Source: Rubellimicrobium sp. CFH 75288 (GTDB lineage Bacteria > Pseudomonadota > Alphaproteobacteria > Rhodobacterales > Rhodobacteraceae). From it: a stretch of DNA of 64,000 nucleotides. Position 1 is the stretch's first letter; the number at the start of each line of letters is the position of its first letter. This document shows, one piece after another, positions 9,227 through 19,063 of this stretch. The notes below the pieces were generated by a model. That model saw only the letters and a list, made by a program, of their open reading frames with translations. It searched no databases and was not told where the DNA came from. The position numbers and the translations under genes are program-made. The DNA lies in assembly GCF_009904055.1 (NCBI RefSeq), contig NZ_WYDP01000003.1:1-64000 (forward strand), given 5' to 3'.

Positions 9227-9418
9227 ATGGCAAAGACCATCGTCGTCGAGCAGATCGCCTCGCCCGCCCGCCGGCCGGACGTCCAGCGCCAGACCCTCGT
9301 GGGTCTGGGGCTTGGCAGGATCCGTCGGCGGCGCGAGCTGGAGGACACGCCGGCCGTGCGCGGCATGGTGAACGCGATCCCCCACCTCGTCCGCATCGTC
9401 GAGGAAAAGGGCGAGTGA
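9227..9418 (+). CDS. rpmD: 50S ribosomal protein L30
   Basis: L30 (63 residues) is a small 50S protein. [20 protein letters not shown] followed by [20 protein letters not shown] and the C-terminal [15 protein letters not shown] match the bacterial L30 pattern. It sits between rpsE and rplO as in the canonical spc operon. Confidence 0.96.
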   Translation: MAKTIVVEQIASPARRPDVQRQTLVGLGLGRIRRRRELEDTPAVRGMVNAIPHLVRIVEEKGE

Positions 9419-9444
9419 GCCCGCGCGCGGGCCCGTCCGGGCTC
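9417..9444 (+). promoter_or_regulatory. Inverted repeat in rpmD-rplO spacer
   Basis: GAGCCCG (9417-9423) can pair with CGGGCTC (9438-9444). A competing fully palindromic G+C stretch lies inside it at 9420-9433. It is immediately at the rpmD stop and could form an intra-operon hairpin. Function not known. Confidence 0.4.
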
Positions 9445-9512
9445 TGCACCGCAAATCCGTGTGCGCGCCCGCCCGTCCTGGCCGGCGCGTTTCCGGCCAG
9501 AGGAGACAGGAC

Positions 9513-9995
9513 ATGAAGCTCAACGAGTTGCGCGACAATCCCGGCGCCGCCAAGAAGAAGGTGCGCGTGGGCCGCGGCCCCGGATCGGGCGTGGGCAAGA
9601 CCGCGGGCCGCGGGATCAAGGGGCAGAAGTCGCGCTCGGGCGTGGCGATCAACGGTTACGAGGGCGGGCAGATGCCGCTCTACATGCGGCTGCCCAAGCG
9701 GGGCTTCAACAAGCCCAACCGCAAGGAATACGTGGTAGTGAACCTGGACCTGATCCAGAAGTTCATCGATGCGGGCAAGCTCGACGCCGCCCAGCCCATC
9801 ACGGAGGATGCCCTGGTGGCGGCCGGTGTGGTGCGCCGCAAGCGCGATGGCATCCGCGTCCTCGCCAAGGGCGAGATCACGTCCAGGGTCGTGATCCAGG
9901 TGACGGGTGCCTCCTCCGGCGCGATCGCGGCCGTCGAGGCGGCCGGCGGCACGCTGACGGTCGCGCAGGCGGCCGCTGCGTCCGCCGAAGGCTGA
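9513..9995 (+). CDS. rplO: 50S ribosomal protein L15
   Basis: L15 (160 residues) is a late-assembly 50S protein. It begins [20 protein letters not shown] and carries the Gly-rich [20 protein letters not shown], then [20 protein letters not shown] and the C-terminal [17 protein letters not shown]. The ATG at 9513 follows AGGAGACAGG; a longer reading from 9459 covers spacer sequence. Confidence 0.97.
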   Translation: MKLNELRDNPGAAKKKVRVGRGPGSGVGKTAGRGIKGQKSRSGVAINGYEGGQMPLYMRLPKRGFNKPNRKEYVVVNLDLIQKFIDAGKLDAAQPITEDALVAAGVVRRKRDGIRVLAKGEITSRVVIQVTGASSGAIAAVEAAGGTLTVAQAAAASAEG

Positions 9996-10057
9996 CGCCT
10001 CCGTGACGGCCGGGGTCCTCCCCCTTTCGCCGGCTCCCGCCCTCGGATAGGGTTCCC

Positions 10058-10092
10058 CCGCGCCGCCGCCGGAGCACCGGTCGGCGGCGCGG
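10058..10092 (+). promoter_or_regulatory. 11-bp G+C hairpin upstream of secY
   Basis: CCGCGCCGCCG (10058-10068) pairs perfectly with CGGCGGCGCGG (10082-10092) around a 13-base loop that itself contains CCGG on both sides. It ends 17 bases before the secY ATG, so it may affect secY translation as well as transcription. Role inferred. Confidence 0.5.
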
Positions 10093-10109
10093 CCTTGACG
10101 GAGAACATC

Positions 10110-11480
10110 ATGGCGTCCGCCGCAGAACAGATGGCGTCCAAACTGAGCTGGGCCGCCTTCGGCAAGGCGACCGAACTCAAGAGCCGAATCCTCTACACGC
10201 TCGGCCTGCTGATCATCTACCGCGTGGGCACCTATGTGCCGGTGCCCGGGATCGACGGCGTCGCCCTGCGCGAGTTCATGGAACAGGCCGCGGCCGGGAT
10301 CGGCGGCATCCTGTCCATGTTCACCGGCGGCGCGCTGAGCCGGATGGGCGTCTTCGCCCTGGGCATCATGCCCTACATCTCGGCGTCGATCATTGTGCAG
10401 CTGGTCGGCGCCACCTACGAGCCGTGGAAGGCGCTCAAGAAGGAGGGCGAGCAGGGGCGGCGCAAGCTCAACCAGTACACGCGCTACCTGACGGTGGTGC
10501 TGGCCACGTTCCAGGCCTATGCGATGGCGGTCAGCCTGGAGGCGGGGGGGCTCGCGGCCGATCCGGGGATGTTCTTCCGCGTGGCCTGCGTTATCACGCT
10601 GGTGGGCGGGACGATGTTCCTGATGTGGATCGGCGAGCAGATCACCGCGCGCGGAATCGGCAACGGCATCTCGCTCATCATCTTCGTGGGCATCATCGCC
10701 GAGGTGCCGATGGCGCTGGCGCAGTTCCTGAGCCAGGGCCGGACGGGCGCGATCAGCCCGCTGGTGATCCTGGCCGTGGTGGTGATGGTCATCGTGACCT
10801 TTGCCTTCGTGGTCTTCATGGAGCGCAGCCTGCGCAAGATCCACATCCAGTATCCCCGCCGGCAGGTGGGGATGAAGATCTACGACGGCGGCTCGTCGCA
10901 CCTGCCGATCAAGGTCAACCCGGCCGGCGTCATTCCGGCGATCTTCGCCTCGGCGCTCCTGCTGCTGCCCACCACCATCGCCACGTTCAGCGAGACCACG
11001 ACCGGCCCCGTCATGGGGGTGCTGCTGGCCTATTTCGGCCCGGGACAGCCGCTCTATCTGCTGTTCTTCACGGCCATGATCATCTTCTTCACCTACTTCT
11101 ACACGCGCGAGGTCGCCTTCAAGACCGAGGACGTGGCGGAGAACCTGAAGAACCAGAACGGCTTCATTCCGGGCATCCGCCCCGGCAAGCGGACGCAGGA
11201 CTACCTCGACTACGTCGTCAACCGCATCCTCGTGCTCGGCTCGGGCTATCTCGCGCTTGTCTGCATGCTGCCCGAGGTGCTGCGCGCCCAGATGGCCGTG
11301 CCCTTCTATTTCGGCGGCACCTCGGTGCTCATCATCGTGTCGGTGGGCATGGACACGATCCAGCAGGTCCAGTCGCATCTGCTCGCCCACCAGTACGAGG
11401 GCCTGATCGAACGCTCGCAACTGCGCGGGCGCGGCAAGCCGCGCTCGACCGTCCGGCCCGGCGGTCCCGCACGTCGCTGA
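10110..11480 (+). CDS. secY: Protein translocase subunit SecY
   Basis: SecY (456 residues) is the channel subunit of the Sec translocon in the inner membrane. About ten hydrophobic helices are visible. Key segments are [12 protein letters not shown]-like [35 protein letters not shown], the [15 protein letters not shown] helix, the [12 protein letters not shown] segment and the cytoplasmic loop [21 protein letters not shown] at 10095 is in frame, but the ATG at 10110 ([14 protein letters not shown]) fits relatives better. It ends the spc genes and precedes adk by 34 bases. Confidence 0.96.
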   Translation: MASAAEQMASKLSWAAFGKATELKSRILYTLGLLIIYRVGTYVPVPGIDGVALREFMEQAAAGIGGILSMFTGGALSRMGVFALGIMPYISASIIVQLVGATYEPWKALKKEGEQGRRKLNQYTRYLTVVLATFQAYAMAVSLEAGGLAADPGMFFRVACVITLVGGTMFLMWIGEQITARGIGNGISLIIFVGIIAEVPMALAQFLSQGRTGAISPLVILAVVVMVIVTFAFVVFMERSLRKIHIQYPRRQVGMKIYDGGSSHLPIKVNPAGVIPAIFASALLLLPTTIATFSETTTGPVMGVLLAYFGPGQPLYLLFFTAMIIFFTYFYTREVAFKTEDVAENLKNQNGFIPGIRPGKRTQDYLDYVVNRILVLGSGYLALVCMLPEVLRAQMAVPFYFGGTSVLIIVSVGMDTIQQVQSHLLAHQYEGLIERSQLRGRGKPRSTVRPGGPARR

Positions 11481-11514
11481 TCCCACGCCCCGTCACAAAG
11501 AGCCTGCACTGCCC

Positions 11515-12228
11515 ATGACCCCAGCCCGCGCGACCTCCGCCCTCAACATCATCCTTCTCGGGCCGCCGGGTGCCGGAAAGGGAACGCAGGCGCGGCGGCT
11601 CGTGGAGGACCGCGGCATGGTGCAGCTCTCCACCGGGGACATGCTGCGGGCGGCGCGCGCATCCGGCTCGCCCGTGGGCCGGAGGGTGGCCGAGGTGATG
11701 GACCGGGGCGATCTGGTGACGGACGAGATCGTGATCGACCTGATCCGCGAGCGGCTGAGCGGCGATCGTCCCGGCGGCGGCGTGATCTTCGACGGGTTTC
11801 CCCGGACGCTGCCGCAGGCCGACGCGCTGGAGGCGCTTCTGCGGGAACTGGGGCTGAGGCTCGATGTCGCGGTGGAGTTGCGCGTGGACGACGAGGCGCT
11901 GGTGGATCGCGTCTCGGGGCGGGTCACCTGCGCGGCCTGCGGCGAGGTCTATCACGATCGGACCCGTCCGGTGCCGGACGGAGGCCGCTGCGTCGTCTGC
12001 GGCGGGACGAACTTCGTGCGCCGGGCGGACGACAATGCCGACAGCCTCCGCACCCGCCTGTTCGCGTACTACAAGCAGACGTCGCCCCTGATCGGCTATT
12101 ATCATGCCAAGGGTCTTCTGAGGCCGGTGGATGGCATGGCGGCAGTGGACGATGTGGCGCAGGCGGTGGCGACCGTCCTGGACGAGAGCCGGACCGCCCT
12201 CGCGGCCGAGCGACGCGAAACCGCTTGA
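11515..12228 (+). CDS. adk: Adenylate kinase (zinc-finger LID type)
   Basis: Adk (237 residues) interconverts ATP + AMP and 2 ADP in the cytoplasm. The P-loop GPPGAGKGT lies at residues 16-24, with STGDMLRA and [14 protein letters not shown] following. The LID has four Cys (about residues 139, 142, 159, 162; CAAC and CVVC), indicating a structural metal site. The N-terminus is about ten residues longer than E. coli Adk. It sits between secY and rpsM as in many alphaproteobacteria, and the rpsM promoter begins in its stop codon. Confidence 0.96.
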   Translation: MTPARATSALNIILLGPPGAGKGTQARRLVEDRGMVQLSTGDMLRAARASGSPVGRRVAEVMDRGDLVTDEIVIDLIRERLSGDRPGGGVIFDGFPRTLPQADALEALLRELGLRLDVAVELRVDDEALVDRVSGRVTCAACGEVYHDRTRPVPDGGRCVVCGGTNFVRRADDNADSLRTRLFAYYKQTSPLIGYYHAKGLLRPVDGMAAVDDVAQAVATVLDESRTALAAERRETA

Positions 12229-12253
12229 CGCGAACCGCCGGCCTCCTTAAGAC
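12225..12253 (+). promoter_or_regulatory. Predicted sigma-70 promoter for rpsM-rpsK-rpoA-rplQ
   Basis: TTGACG (12225-12230) overlaps the adk stop codon and is followed after 17 bases by TAAGAC (12248-12253). This gives the alpha operon its own promoter about 150 bases ahead of rpsM. Same architecture as the rpsJ, rpmH and pabB promoters. Sequence inference only. Confidence 0.6.
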
Positions 12254-12257
12254 GCCC

Positions 12258-12289
12258 CATCCCAGCCGGGAATCGCCGGCCGTGGGATG
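12258..12289 (+). promoter_or_regulatory. Bulged 12-bp hairpin in the rpsM leader
   Basis: CATCCCA-GCCGG (12258-12269) pairs with CCGGC (12276-12280) and TGGGATG (12283-12289), leaving a two-base bulge. It would be at the 5' end of the transcript from the predicted promoter at 12225-12253, about 115 bases before rpsM. Candidate leader structure for autoregulation; not a known consensus. Confidence 0.45.
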
Positions 12290-12405
12290 CGCGTCGTTTG
12301 CGTCTCCCGCTGGCCAGACCACCTCCGCGGCGCCGCCCGAGAGGGGGCGCAAGTTGTGAAAAAAGGCTCCGGCATCACGGAGCCGCAACGAAAGGATCAG
12401 CCCAA

Positions 12406-12774
<369 letters not shown>

Positions 12775-12785
12775 GGGCCTGATCC

Positions 12786-13181
12786 ATGGCACGCGACACG
12801 GTCCGCCGCGGCGGCAAGAAGAAGGTCTCGAAGAACATCGCCGCCGGGGTGGCGCATGTGAACTCGAGCTTCAACAACACCAAGATCCTGATCTCGGACG
12901 TGCAGGGCAACGCCATCGCTTGGTCGAGCGCCGGGACGATGGGCTTCAAGGGCTCTCGCAAGTCCACGCCCTATGCGGCACAGATGGCCGCCGAGGATGC
13001 GGGCCGCAAGGCGCAGGAGCACGGCGTCCGCACCCTCGAGGTCGAGGTGCAGGGTCCCGGCTCGGGCCGCGAATCGGCCCTGCGGGCGCTGGCGGCGGTG
13101 GGCTTCCAGATCACCTCGATCCGCGACGTGACCCCCATCGCCCATAACGGCTGCCGGCCGCCCAAGCGCCGCCGGGTCTGA
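12786..13181 (+). CDS. rpsK: 30S ribosomal protein S11
   Basis: S11 (131 residues) lines the platform near the E site. It has [51 protein letters not shown] and the C-terminal [20 protein letters not shown], near-universal S11 blocks. It follows rpsM by 11 bases. Confidence 0.97.
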   Translation: MARDTVRRGGKKKVSKNIAAGVAHVNSSFNNTKILISDVQGNAIAWSSAGTMGFKGSRKSTPYAAQMAAEDAGRKAQEHGVRTLEVEVQGPGSGRESALRALAAVGFQITSIRDVTPIAHNGCRPPKRRRV

Positions 13182-13199
13182 TCCGCCGACCGTTCCATC

Positions 13200-13229
13200 G
13201 GCGGGGCCGCGCCAGGCTGCGGCCCCGCC
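13200..13229 (+). promoter_or_regulatory. 11-bp G+C hairpin in rpsK-rpoA spacer
   Basis: GGCGGGGCCGC (13200-13210) pairs perfectly with GCGGCCCCGCC (13219-13229) over an 8-base loop. It precedes rpoA and could partly uncouple RNA polymerase subunit synthesis from ribosomal proteins. Role inferred. Confidence 0.5.
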
Positions 13230-13302
13230 TCGCCGTCATCTGAGCAACCTCGGGAGTGGAGCCTTGTTGGACATGAAGGGCACCGCGCGAATGGAGGGAC
13301 GC

Positions 13303-14319
13303 ATGATCCACAAGAACTGGTCCGAGCTGATCAAGCCCCAGCAGCTCGAGGTCAGGCCCGGCAACGATCCCCAGCGGCAGGCGACCCTGATCGCCGAGCC
13401 CCTGGAGCGCGGCTTCGGCCTGACGCTCGGCAACGCGCTGCGGCGCGTGCTGCTGTCCTCGCTGCAGGGGGCGGCGATCGTCTCGGTCCAGATCGACGGC
13501 GTGCTGCACGAGTTCTCCTCGGTCGCCGGGGTGCGCGAGGACGTGACCGACATCGTCCTCAACCTCAAGGGCGTGGCCATCCGGATGGAGGTGGACGGGC
13601 CCAAGCGGCTGACGGTGCAGGCCAAGGGACCCGGTGTCGTCACGGCCGGCGACATCAGCGAATCGGCCGGGATCGAGATCCTGAACAAGGATCACGTGAT
13701 CTGCCATCTGGACGATGGCGCGCAGCTCTACATGGAACTGACGGTGCGCACCGGCAAGGGCTATGTGGCCGCGGACAAGAACAAGCCCGAGGACGCGCCG
13801 ATCGGCCTCATCCCCATCGACGCGATCTATTCGCCGGTCAAGAAGGTGAGCTACGACGTCCAGCCCACCCGCGAGGGGCAGGTCCTGGACTACGACAAGC
13901 TGACCATGAAGATCGAGACGGACGGTTCGGTCACGCCGGACGACGCGGTGGCCTATGCCGCGCGCATCCTGCAGGACCAGCTCTCGATCTTCCTCAACTT
14001 CGAGGAGCCCGAATCGGCCACCGCCGGCTCGCTCGAGGACGGGCTGGAGTTCAACCCGCTCCTGCTCAAGAAGGTGGACGAGCTGGAACTGTCCGTGCGC
14101 TCGGCCAACTGCCTCAAGAACGACAACATCGTTTATATCGGCGACCTGATCCAGAAGACGGAAGCCGAGATGCTGCGGACCCCGAACTTCGGGCGCAAGT
14201 CGCTCAACGAGATCAAGGAAGTGCTGTCGGGCATGGGCCTGCACCTCGGGATGGAGGTGGAGGACTGGCCGCCCGACAACATCGAGGAGCTGGCCAAGAA
14301 GTTCGAGGACCAGTTCTGA
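13303..14319 (+). CDS. rpoA: DNA-directed RNA polymerase subunit alpha
   Basis: RpoA (338 residues) dimerises to scaffold RNA polymerase, and its C-terminal domain contacts activators and UP elements. It begins [17 protein letters not shown], with [20 protein letters not shown] in the N-terminal domain and [20 protein letters not shown] plus [20 protein letters not shown] in the C-terminal domain. A TTG at 13264 would add 13 residues; the ATG at 13303 matches relatives and is preferred. Confidence 0.96.
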   Translation: MIHKNWSELIKPQQLEVRPGNDPQRQATLIAEPLERGFGLTLGNALRRVLLSSLQGAAIVSVQIDGVLHEFSSVAGVREDVTDIVLNLKGVAIRMEVDGPKRLTVQAKGPGVVTAGDISESAGIEILNKDHVICHLDDGAQLYMELTVRTGKGYVAADKNKPEDAPIGLIPIDAIYSPVKKVSYDVQPTREGQVLDYDKLTMKIETDGSVTPDDAVAYAARILQDQLSIFLNFEEPESATAGSLEDGLEFNPLLLKKVDELELSVRSANCLKNDNIVYIGDLIQKTEAEMLRTPNFGRKSLNEIKEVLSGMGLHLGMEVEDWPPDNIEELAKKFEDQF

Positions 14320-14326
14320 GCCGACC

Positions 14327-14352
14327 GGGCGGCGGACAGGCCTCCGCCGCCC
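14327..14352 (+). promoter_or_regulatory. 9-bp G+C hairpin after rpoA
   Basis: GGGCGGCGG (14327-14335) pairs with CCGCCGCCC (14344-14352); the 8-base loop contains AGGCCT. It lies 7 bases after the rpoA stop and before rplQ. Intra-operon hairpin, no T-run. Confidence 0.45.
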
Positions 14353-14421
14353 CCGGGCGACCGCCCCAACAAGGAAAGCGGCTCCACGCCGCCCGACAAA
14401 GCACAGAAAACGGAGACGACC

Positions 14422-14841
14422 ATGTACCACGGCAACGGCCGCCGGAAGCTGAACCGGACCCACGAGCACCGTCAGGCGATGTTCGCCAACATGGCGGGAA
14501 GCCTGATCGAGCACGAGCAGATCAAGACCACGCTGCCCAAGGCCAAGGAGCTCAAGCGCGTGATCGACAAGCTCATCACGCTGGGCAAGCGCGGCGATCT
14601 CCATGCCCGCCGCCTGGCGGCCGCGCGCCTCAAGGAAGAGCGGCACGTGGCCAAGCTGTTCGCCGTTCTGGGCCCGCGCTATGCCGAGCGGGCCGGCGGC
14701 TACTGCCGCGTGCTCAAGGCAGGCTTCCGCTATGGCGACATGGCGCCGATGGCGATCATCGAGCTGGTGGACCGCGACCCCGAAGCCCGGGGCGCCGGCG
14801 ACCGCGCCCGACGCGAGGCCGAGGAGGCTGCCGAGGCCTGA
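14422..14841 (+). CDS. rplQ: 50S ribosomal protein L17
   Basis: L17 (139 residues) is the last ribosomal protein of the cluster. [60 protein letters not shown] and [20 protein letters not shown] are diagnostic. It has the Glu/Ala-rich tail common in alphaproteobacteria. A strong hairpin follows its stop. Confidence 0.97.
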   Translation: MYHGNGRRKLNRTHEHRQAMFANMAGSLIEHEQIKTTLPKAKELKRVIDKLITLGKRGDLHARRLAAARLKEERHVAKLFAVLGPRYAERAGGYCRVLKAGFRYGDMAPMAIIELVDRDPEARGAGDRARREAEEAAEA

Positions 14842-14867
14842 TCGTCCGCCACAATCCGGACCAGAGG

Positions 14868-14896
14868 GAGGGCTCCGCCGGTCAGGCGGGGCCCTC
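14868..14896 (+). terminator. Terminator hairpin at the end of the ribosomal cluster
   Basis: GAGGGCTCCGCC (14868-14879) pairs with GGCGGGGCCCTC (14885-14896) with one G-U pair and a 5-base loop, 26 bases after the rplQ stop. It lacks a T-run, as usual in very G+C-rich genomes, but its position between rplQ and luxR supports termination. Confidence 0.6.
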
Positions 14897-14996
14897 GGCC
14901 TGTCCGGGGTCCGTTCACCGCCGCGATCCGGGCGGTTTCTTCGAATTGTCGGATTTGCGCCATAAGGGGAACACAATCCCCAGTTGACGCCGCAAC

Positions 14997-15010
14997 GTGG
15001 CGATTGCCAC
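14997..15010. promoter_or_regulatory. Short dyad upstream of luxR
   Basis: GTGGC (14997-15001) and GCCAC (15006-15010) form a palindrome with a 4-base spacer, ending 9 bases before the luxR ATG. It could be an autoregulatory lux-box-like site or simply a small hairpin over the start. It does not match the classical lux box closely. Confidence 0.3.
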
Positions 15011-15019
15011 ATCAGGGCC

Positions 15020-15631
15020 ATGTCCCTTCAGACCGAAATAGACCTGCACACGCGCAAGCTCGCGAAGCTGGCTCCCCGGGGCTTCTTCTTCGCTCTTCAC
15101 ATCCGTTTCGCCCTGCCTCTCATCAACATCGTGACCTATCCCGAGGCCTGGGCGGACCGCTATACCGAGCAGGCCTATGCCCTGCGCGACCCGATCATCG
15201 CCTGGGGCTTCTCGACCACCGGAACCGCCCGGTGGAGCGAGATCGCCATTCCCGATCCCTTCGACATCATCGGCCAGGCGCGCGAGTTCGGCATGGTCTA
15301 TGGCCTGGCCGTCTCCTGCGGGCCGATGAAATCCCGCACCATCGCCTCGGCCGCCCGGGACGACCGCGAATTCACCGATCCCGAGATCGCGAGCTTTGCC
15401 CGCGTGATCGAGGAGCTCCACCACGTGACCGAGCCACCGGCCGCCCTGACGCCCGCCCAGGCGGAGGCGCTGCGCCTGATCGCCGCGGGCGACCGCTACG
15501 CCGCAGCGGCCGGCAAGCTCGGCATCTCGGAAAGCGCGCTCAAGGCGCGTCTCGCCTCGGCCAGGGCGACCCTTCTGGCCAGAACCACCACGGAGGCGAT
15601 CCAGCGCGCCCGCGACTATCGCCTTATATGA
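15020..15631 (+). CDS. LuxR-family quorum-sensing regulator
   Basis: The protein (203 residues) has an N-terminal autoinducer-binding-type domain (about residues 10-135), with a family-typical FALPLINIVTYPEAW...YALRDPIIAWGF pattern. A C-terminal helix-turn-helix follows (about 140-203: LTPAQAEALRLIAAGDRYAA, LGISESALKARLASARATL). It would bind an acyl-homoserine lactone and control target genes. The ATG at 15020 is preferred to a TTG at 14984. luxI follows on the same strand 44 bases on, so the two form a cognate pair. The DNA-binding domain is somewhat divergent from classic LuxR. Confidence 0.88.
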   Translation: MSLQTEIDLHTRKLAKLAPRGFFFALHIRFALPLINIVTYPEAWADRYTEQAYALRDPIIAWGFSTTGTARWSEIAIPDPFDIIGQAREFGMVYGLAVSCGPMKSRTIASAARDDREFTDPEIASFARVIEELHHVTEPPAALTPAQAEALRLIAAGDRYAAAAGKLGISESALKARLASARATLLARTTTEAIQRARDYRLI

Positions 15632-15675
15632 GAACGGGGTCGTGGGGGCCCCGGACGTCCAGTACGGAGTGAGCC

Positions 15676-16266
15676 ATGCAGAGCACGACGCTGTCCTTCG
15701 CCAACATGCACAACCACGGCGAGCTTTTTGCCAACATCCTTCGCGCGAGGCGCGAAAGCTTCATCCTGCGGAACCGCTGGGACCTGCCCGAAACGATGGG
15801 CATGGAGTTCGACCAGTACGACACCCCCGTGTCGCGCTGGCTGGCGGTGCATGACGGCACGGGTCAGGTTCTGGCAGGCGTCCGGCTCACCCCGACCACC
15901 GCGCGCTGCGGGATCTATTCCTACATGATCCGCGATGCCCAGCGCGGCCTGCTCGAGTCGATCCCGTCCGACCTGCTCTACGGCGAGGCGCCGGTGGCCG
16001 AGGGCGTGTGGGAGGTGACGCGCGGCTTCGTCAAGGCGGACGTCCCGGCCGCCATCCGGCACAAGGTGCGCCTGCAGCTCGTGATGCAGATGCTGCGCAC
16101 CTCGCGCGAGGAGGGCATCCGCACGATGCTCGCCCTGCTGCCGGTCGGCTGGCATCGCTGGGCCTCGCGCTGCCGTCTGGACATGCGGGCCGCCGGGCGC
16201 GAGATGGACATGGGCGGCATCCTGTATCAGGCCGTCTGGATCGACTTCTCCACGCAACTCCACTGA
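15676..16266 (+). CDS. Acyl-homoserine-lactone synthase (LuxI family)
   Basis: This enzyme (196 residues) joins an acyl chain from acyl-ACP to S-adenosylmethionine to make an AHL signal. The invariant LuxI residues are present: Arg25/26, Phe29, Trp35, Glu44, Asp46 and Asp49 (MEFDQYD), Arg70 (GVRLTPTT), Glu113 and Arg116 (WEVTRGFV). Its acyl-chain preference cannot be read from sequence. It lies directly downstream of the LuxR gene and 44 bases before rarA. Confidence 0.93.
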   Translation: MQSTTLSFANMHNHGELFANILRARRESFILRNRWDLPETMGMEFDQYDTPVSRWLAVHDGTGQVLAGVRLTPTTARCGIYSYMIRDAQRGLLESIPSDLLYGEAPVAEGVWEVTRGFVKADVPAAIRHKVRLQLVMQMLRTSREEGIRTMLALLPVGWHRWASRCRLDMRAAGREMDMGGILYQAVWIDFSTQLH

Positions 16267-16310
16267 GAGGGCGGCTGGCAGCGGCCACGGCAGCGCGCTA
16301 GGGTCCGGGC

Positions 16311-17627
16311 ATGGCCGACCTGTTCGATCGCGCTGCCGATCCTCCTGCGCCTGCGGCGGCGGGTCCGCTCGCCGACCGGCTGAGGCCCCGCACGCTGACG
16401 GAAGTGGTCGGGCAGGATCACCTCCTTGGCCCGGAAGGGCCGCTGGGCGCGATGCTGGCGGCCGGCCGGCTGTCCTCCGTCATCCTCTGGGGGCCTCCGG
16501 GGGTCGGCAAGACGACGATCGCGCGGCTTCTGGCGGCGCGCACTGATCTTCATTTCGAGCAGATCAGCGCCATCTTCACCGGCGTGCCGGACCTGCGCCG
16601 GGTGTTTGAGGCCGCCCGGCTGCGCCGCGCCCAAGGGCGGGGAACCCTCCTTTTCGTGGACGAGATCCACCGCTTCAACAAGGCCCAGCAGGACGGCTTC
16701 CTGCCCGTGATGGAGGACGGCACCATCGTCCTGGTGGGGGCGACCACGGAGAACCCGTCCTTCGAACTCAACGCCGCCCTGCTGAGCCGGGCGCAGGTTC
16801 TGGTGCTGCGCCGGCTGGAGCCGGCCGATCTGGAGCGCCTTCTGGCCCGCTCGGAGGCCGCGCTGGGCGCGCCTCTGCCCCTTCGGCCCGAGGCGCGCGA
16901 GGCGCTGATCGCCATGGCGGACGGCGACGGCCGGGCGCTTCTGAACCTTGTCGAGCAGGTGCACGGATGGCGGCTTCCCGAACCTCTCGACGCTGCCGCG
17001 CTGGCCGAGCGGTTGCGGCGCCGGGCCGCTCTCTACGACAAGACCGGCGATGGCCATTACGGGCTGATCTCGGCCCTGCACAAGTCGGTCCGAGGATCGG
17101 ACCCGGACGCGGCGCTCTACTGGTTCGCGCGCATGCTGGAGGGGGGGGAGGACCCGCGCTTTCTGGGCCGCAGGCTCCTGCGCATGGCAGTGGAGGATGT
17201 GGGTCTGGCCGATCCGCAGGCCCAGCGCGTGGCGCTGGATGCCTGGGAGGGCTACGAACGGCTCGGCAGCCCGGAGGGCGAACTCGCCCTGGCGGGAGCG
17301 GTGATCTATCTGGCGCTCGCGCCCAAGTCGAACGCGGCCTATGTCGCCTACAAGGCCGCTCGCGAGGCCGCGCGCCAGACGGGATCGCGGCCGCCGCCCC
17401 CGCATATCCTCAACGCGCCGACCCGGCTGATGAAGGCGCAAGGGTTCGGCGCGGGCTATCAGTACGATCACGACGCACCGGACGGCTTCTCGGGGCAGGA
17501 CTATTTCCCGGACGGCATGAAGCGCGGGGTCTATTACGTGCCGGTGGACAGGGGATTCGAGCGCGAGTTGCGCAAGCGGGTGGACTTCTTCGCCGGTCTG
17601 CGCGCGAGGCGCCGCGCGGAGGGATGA
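16311..17627 (+). CDS. rarA: Replication-associated recombination protein A (RarA/MgsA AAA ATPase)
   Basis: RarA (438 residues) is a clamp-loader-like AAA+ ATPase acting at stalled replication forks. Walker [10 protein letters not shown] is at residues 61-69, Walker [11 protein letters not shown] at about 113-122, with sensor 1 [18 protein letters not shown]. The C-terminal half holds the tetramerisation region ([54 protein letters not shown]). Full family length. crcB follows after 45 bases. Confidence 0.95.
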   Translation: MADLFDRAADPPAPAAAGPLADRLRPRTLTEVVGQDHLLGPEGPLGAMLAAGRLSSVILWGPPGVGKTTIARLLAARTDLHFEQISAIFTGVPDLRRVFEAARLRRAQGRGTLLFVDEIHRFNKAQQDGFLPVMEDGTIVLVGATTENPSFELNAALLSRAQVLVLRRLEPADLERLLARSEAALGAPLPLRPEAREALIAMADGDGRALLNLVEQVHGWRLPEPLDAAALAERLRRRAALYDKTGDGHYGLISALHKSVRGSDPDAALYWFARMLEGGEDPRFLGRRLLRMAVEDVGLADPQAQRVALDAWEGYERLGSPEGELALAGAVIYLALAPKSNAAYVAYKAAREAARQTGSRPPPPHILNAPTRLMKAQGFGAGYQYDHDAPDGFSGQDYFPDGMKRGVYYVPVDRGFERELRKRVDFFAGLRARRRAEG

Positions 17628-17672
17628 GGGAGCGGCGTTGACAACACGGCGCGGCGGAGCCAAGCCGCGGGC

Positions 17673-18026
17673 ATGATCCGCAACCTGCTTCTCGTGGCCG
17701 CCGGCGGGGCTCTGGGCTCCATCCTGCGGGCTCTGGTCATCACGGCAGCGCCATTTCCCTGGGGCACGCTGGCGGTCAACGTGTCGGGCAGCTTCGTCAT
17801 CGGGGTGCTGTTCGCCCTGCTGGCCGGAACGGGGGAGATCTGGACCATCCTGTTCATCAGCGGGCTGCTCGGGGGCTTCACGACCTTCTCCACCTTCTCC
17901 CTCGACGTGCTGCGGCTCGTGGAGTCGGGGCGGGCGCCGCTGGCCGGCGGATACGTGATGCTGTCGGTCGCGCTGTCGCTGGGGGCCTGCTGGGCCGGGC
18001 TCCTGGTCGGCCGGAGCCTGCCATGA
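17673..18026 (+). CDS. crcB: Fluoride exporter CrcB/Fluc
   Basis: The protein (117 residues) has four membrane helices and would form a dual-topology dimer fluoride channel in the inner membrane. Family motifs GGALGSILRAL, the Asn-containing LAVNVSGSFVIG and the Phe-box GFTTFSTFSLD are present. There is no room for a fluoride riboswitch before it. TTGACA at 17638-17643 is a perfect -35 but has no good -10 at the right distance. The rluC-type gene overlaps by four bases. Confidence 0.93.
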   Translation: MIRNLLLVAAGGALGSILRALVITAAPFPWGTLAVNVSGSFVIGVLFALLAGTGEIWTILFISGLLGGFTTFSTFSLDVLRLVESGRAPLAGGYVMLSVALSLGACWAGLLVGRSLP

Positions 18027-19063
18027 GCGGCGTGCGGCATCTGGCCGTGGGGACGGGAGAGGGCGGGCAGCGCCTCGACCGCTGGCTGCGGCGGCGGTTT
18101 CCGCATCTGACGCAGGGCGCCATCGAGCGGATGTGCCGCAAGGGAGAGCTGCGGCTCGACAGCGCCCGCGTCACTCCGGCGACGCGGGTGGAGGACGGCC
18201 AGACCGTGCGCGTGCCGCCCCTGCCCGAAGCCGAGGTACCGGCACCAAGGCTGGCGCCGGCGCCCACCGCCCATGACGAGGCAATGATCCGGGCCGCCGT
18301 GCTGTGGAAGGACGACCACATCATCGCCCTCAACAAGCCGCCGGGCCTGCCCTCGCAGGGAGGGTCTGGGCAGGGTGAGCGGCATGTGGACGGTCTCGCC
18401 GGGGCGCTCGCCTTCGGCTATCGGGACCGGCCTAAGCTCGTCCACCGGCTGGACAAGGACACGTCAGGCCTGCTGCTGCTCGCGCGCACCGACCGGGTGG
18501 CGCGAAGCCTCTCGGAGGCGTTGCGACGGCGGGACGTGCGCAAGATCTACTGGGCCGCCGTCGCCGGGGCGCCGCAGCCCCGGGCCGGGACGATCCGCTA
18601 CGGCCTTGTCAAGGTGGGGGGCGGGCCGCGCGGCGAGGAGCGCATGCGCTGCATCCATCCGCGCGACATCGACACGACGCCCGAGGCGAAGCGGGCCGTG
18701 ACGGAGTTCGCCACGATCGAGAATGCCGGAGGGCGCCTCGCCTGGGTGGCGCTTCAGCCGGTGACCGGGCGGACCCACCAGCTCCGCGCCCACATGGCCG
18801 AGATCGGCCACCCGATCCTGGGCGACGCCAAGTATGGCGGCACCCGTCAGGACAATCCGGGCGACGGCTGGGGGGCGGGGATCGGCGGGGCCCTGAGCCG
18901 GAAGCTGCATCTGCACGCGCGCTCGCTCAGCCTCGTGCATCCGGTGACGGGCGCTCCGCTGACGCTGGTGGCGCCGTTGCCGCCCCACATGCGGGAAACA
19001 TGGGACGTCCTGGGATGGGACGAACGCACCGCCCCCGCCGATCCGTTCGAAGGCCGCCGATGA
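18023..19063 (+). CDS. RluA/RluC-family 23S rRNA pseudouridine synthase
   Basis: The enzyme (346 residues) converts uridines of rRNA to pseudouridine. An S4-like RNA-binding segment (about residues 15-65, QRLDRWLRRRFPHLTQGAIE) precedes the catalytic domain, with HRLDKDTSGLLLLAR at 141-155 (catalytic Asp144) and the C-terminal VTGRTHQLRAHMAEIGHPI. The layout fits RluC (positions 955/2504/2580 in E. coli), but the exact target is not proven. The ATG overlaps the crcB stop, and its own stop overlaps the next gene. Confidence 0.92.
   Translation: MSGVRHLAVGTGEGGQRLDRWLRRRFPHLTQGAIERMCRKGELRLDSARVTPATRVEDGQTVRVPPLPEAEVPAPRLAPAPTAHDEAMIRAAVLWKDDHIIALNKPPGLPSQGGSGQGERHVDGLAGALAFGYRDRPKLVHRLDKDTSGLLLLARTDRVARSLSEALRRRDVRKIYWAAVAGAPQPRAGTIRYGLVKVGGGPRGEERMRCIHPRDIDTTPEAKRAVTEFATIENAGGRLAWVALQPVTGRTHQLRAHMAEIGHPILGDAKYGGTRQDNPGDGWGAGIGGALSRKLHLHARSLSLVHPVTGAPLTLVAPLPPHMRETWDVLGWDERTAPADPFEGRR

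Noticed and set aside
7494-11486. A 1330-residue open frame on the minus strand
   Set aside because: It lies opposite rpsH to secY, is His/Arg/Gly/Leu-rich without motifs, and is a mirror of high-G+C coding on the plus strand.
17638-17643. Perfect TTGACA before crcB as a promoter
   Set aside because: No acceptable -10 at 16-18 bases and only about 30 bases to the start codon.
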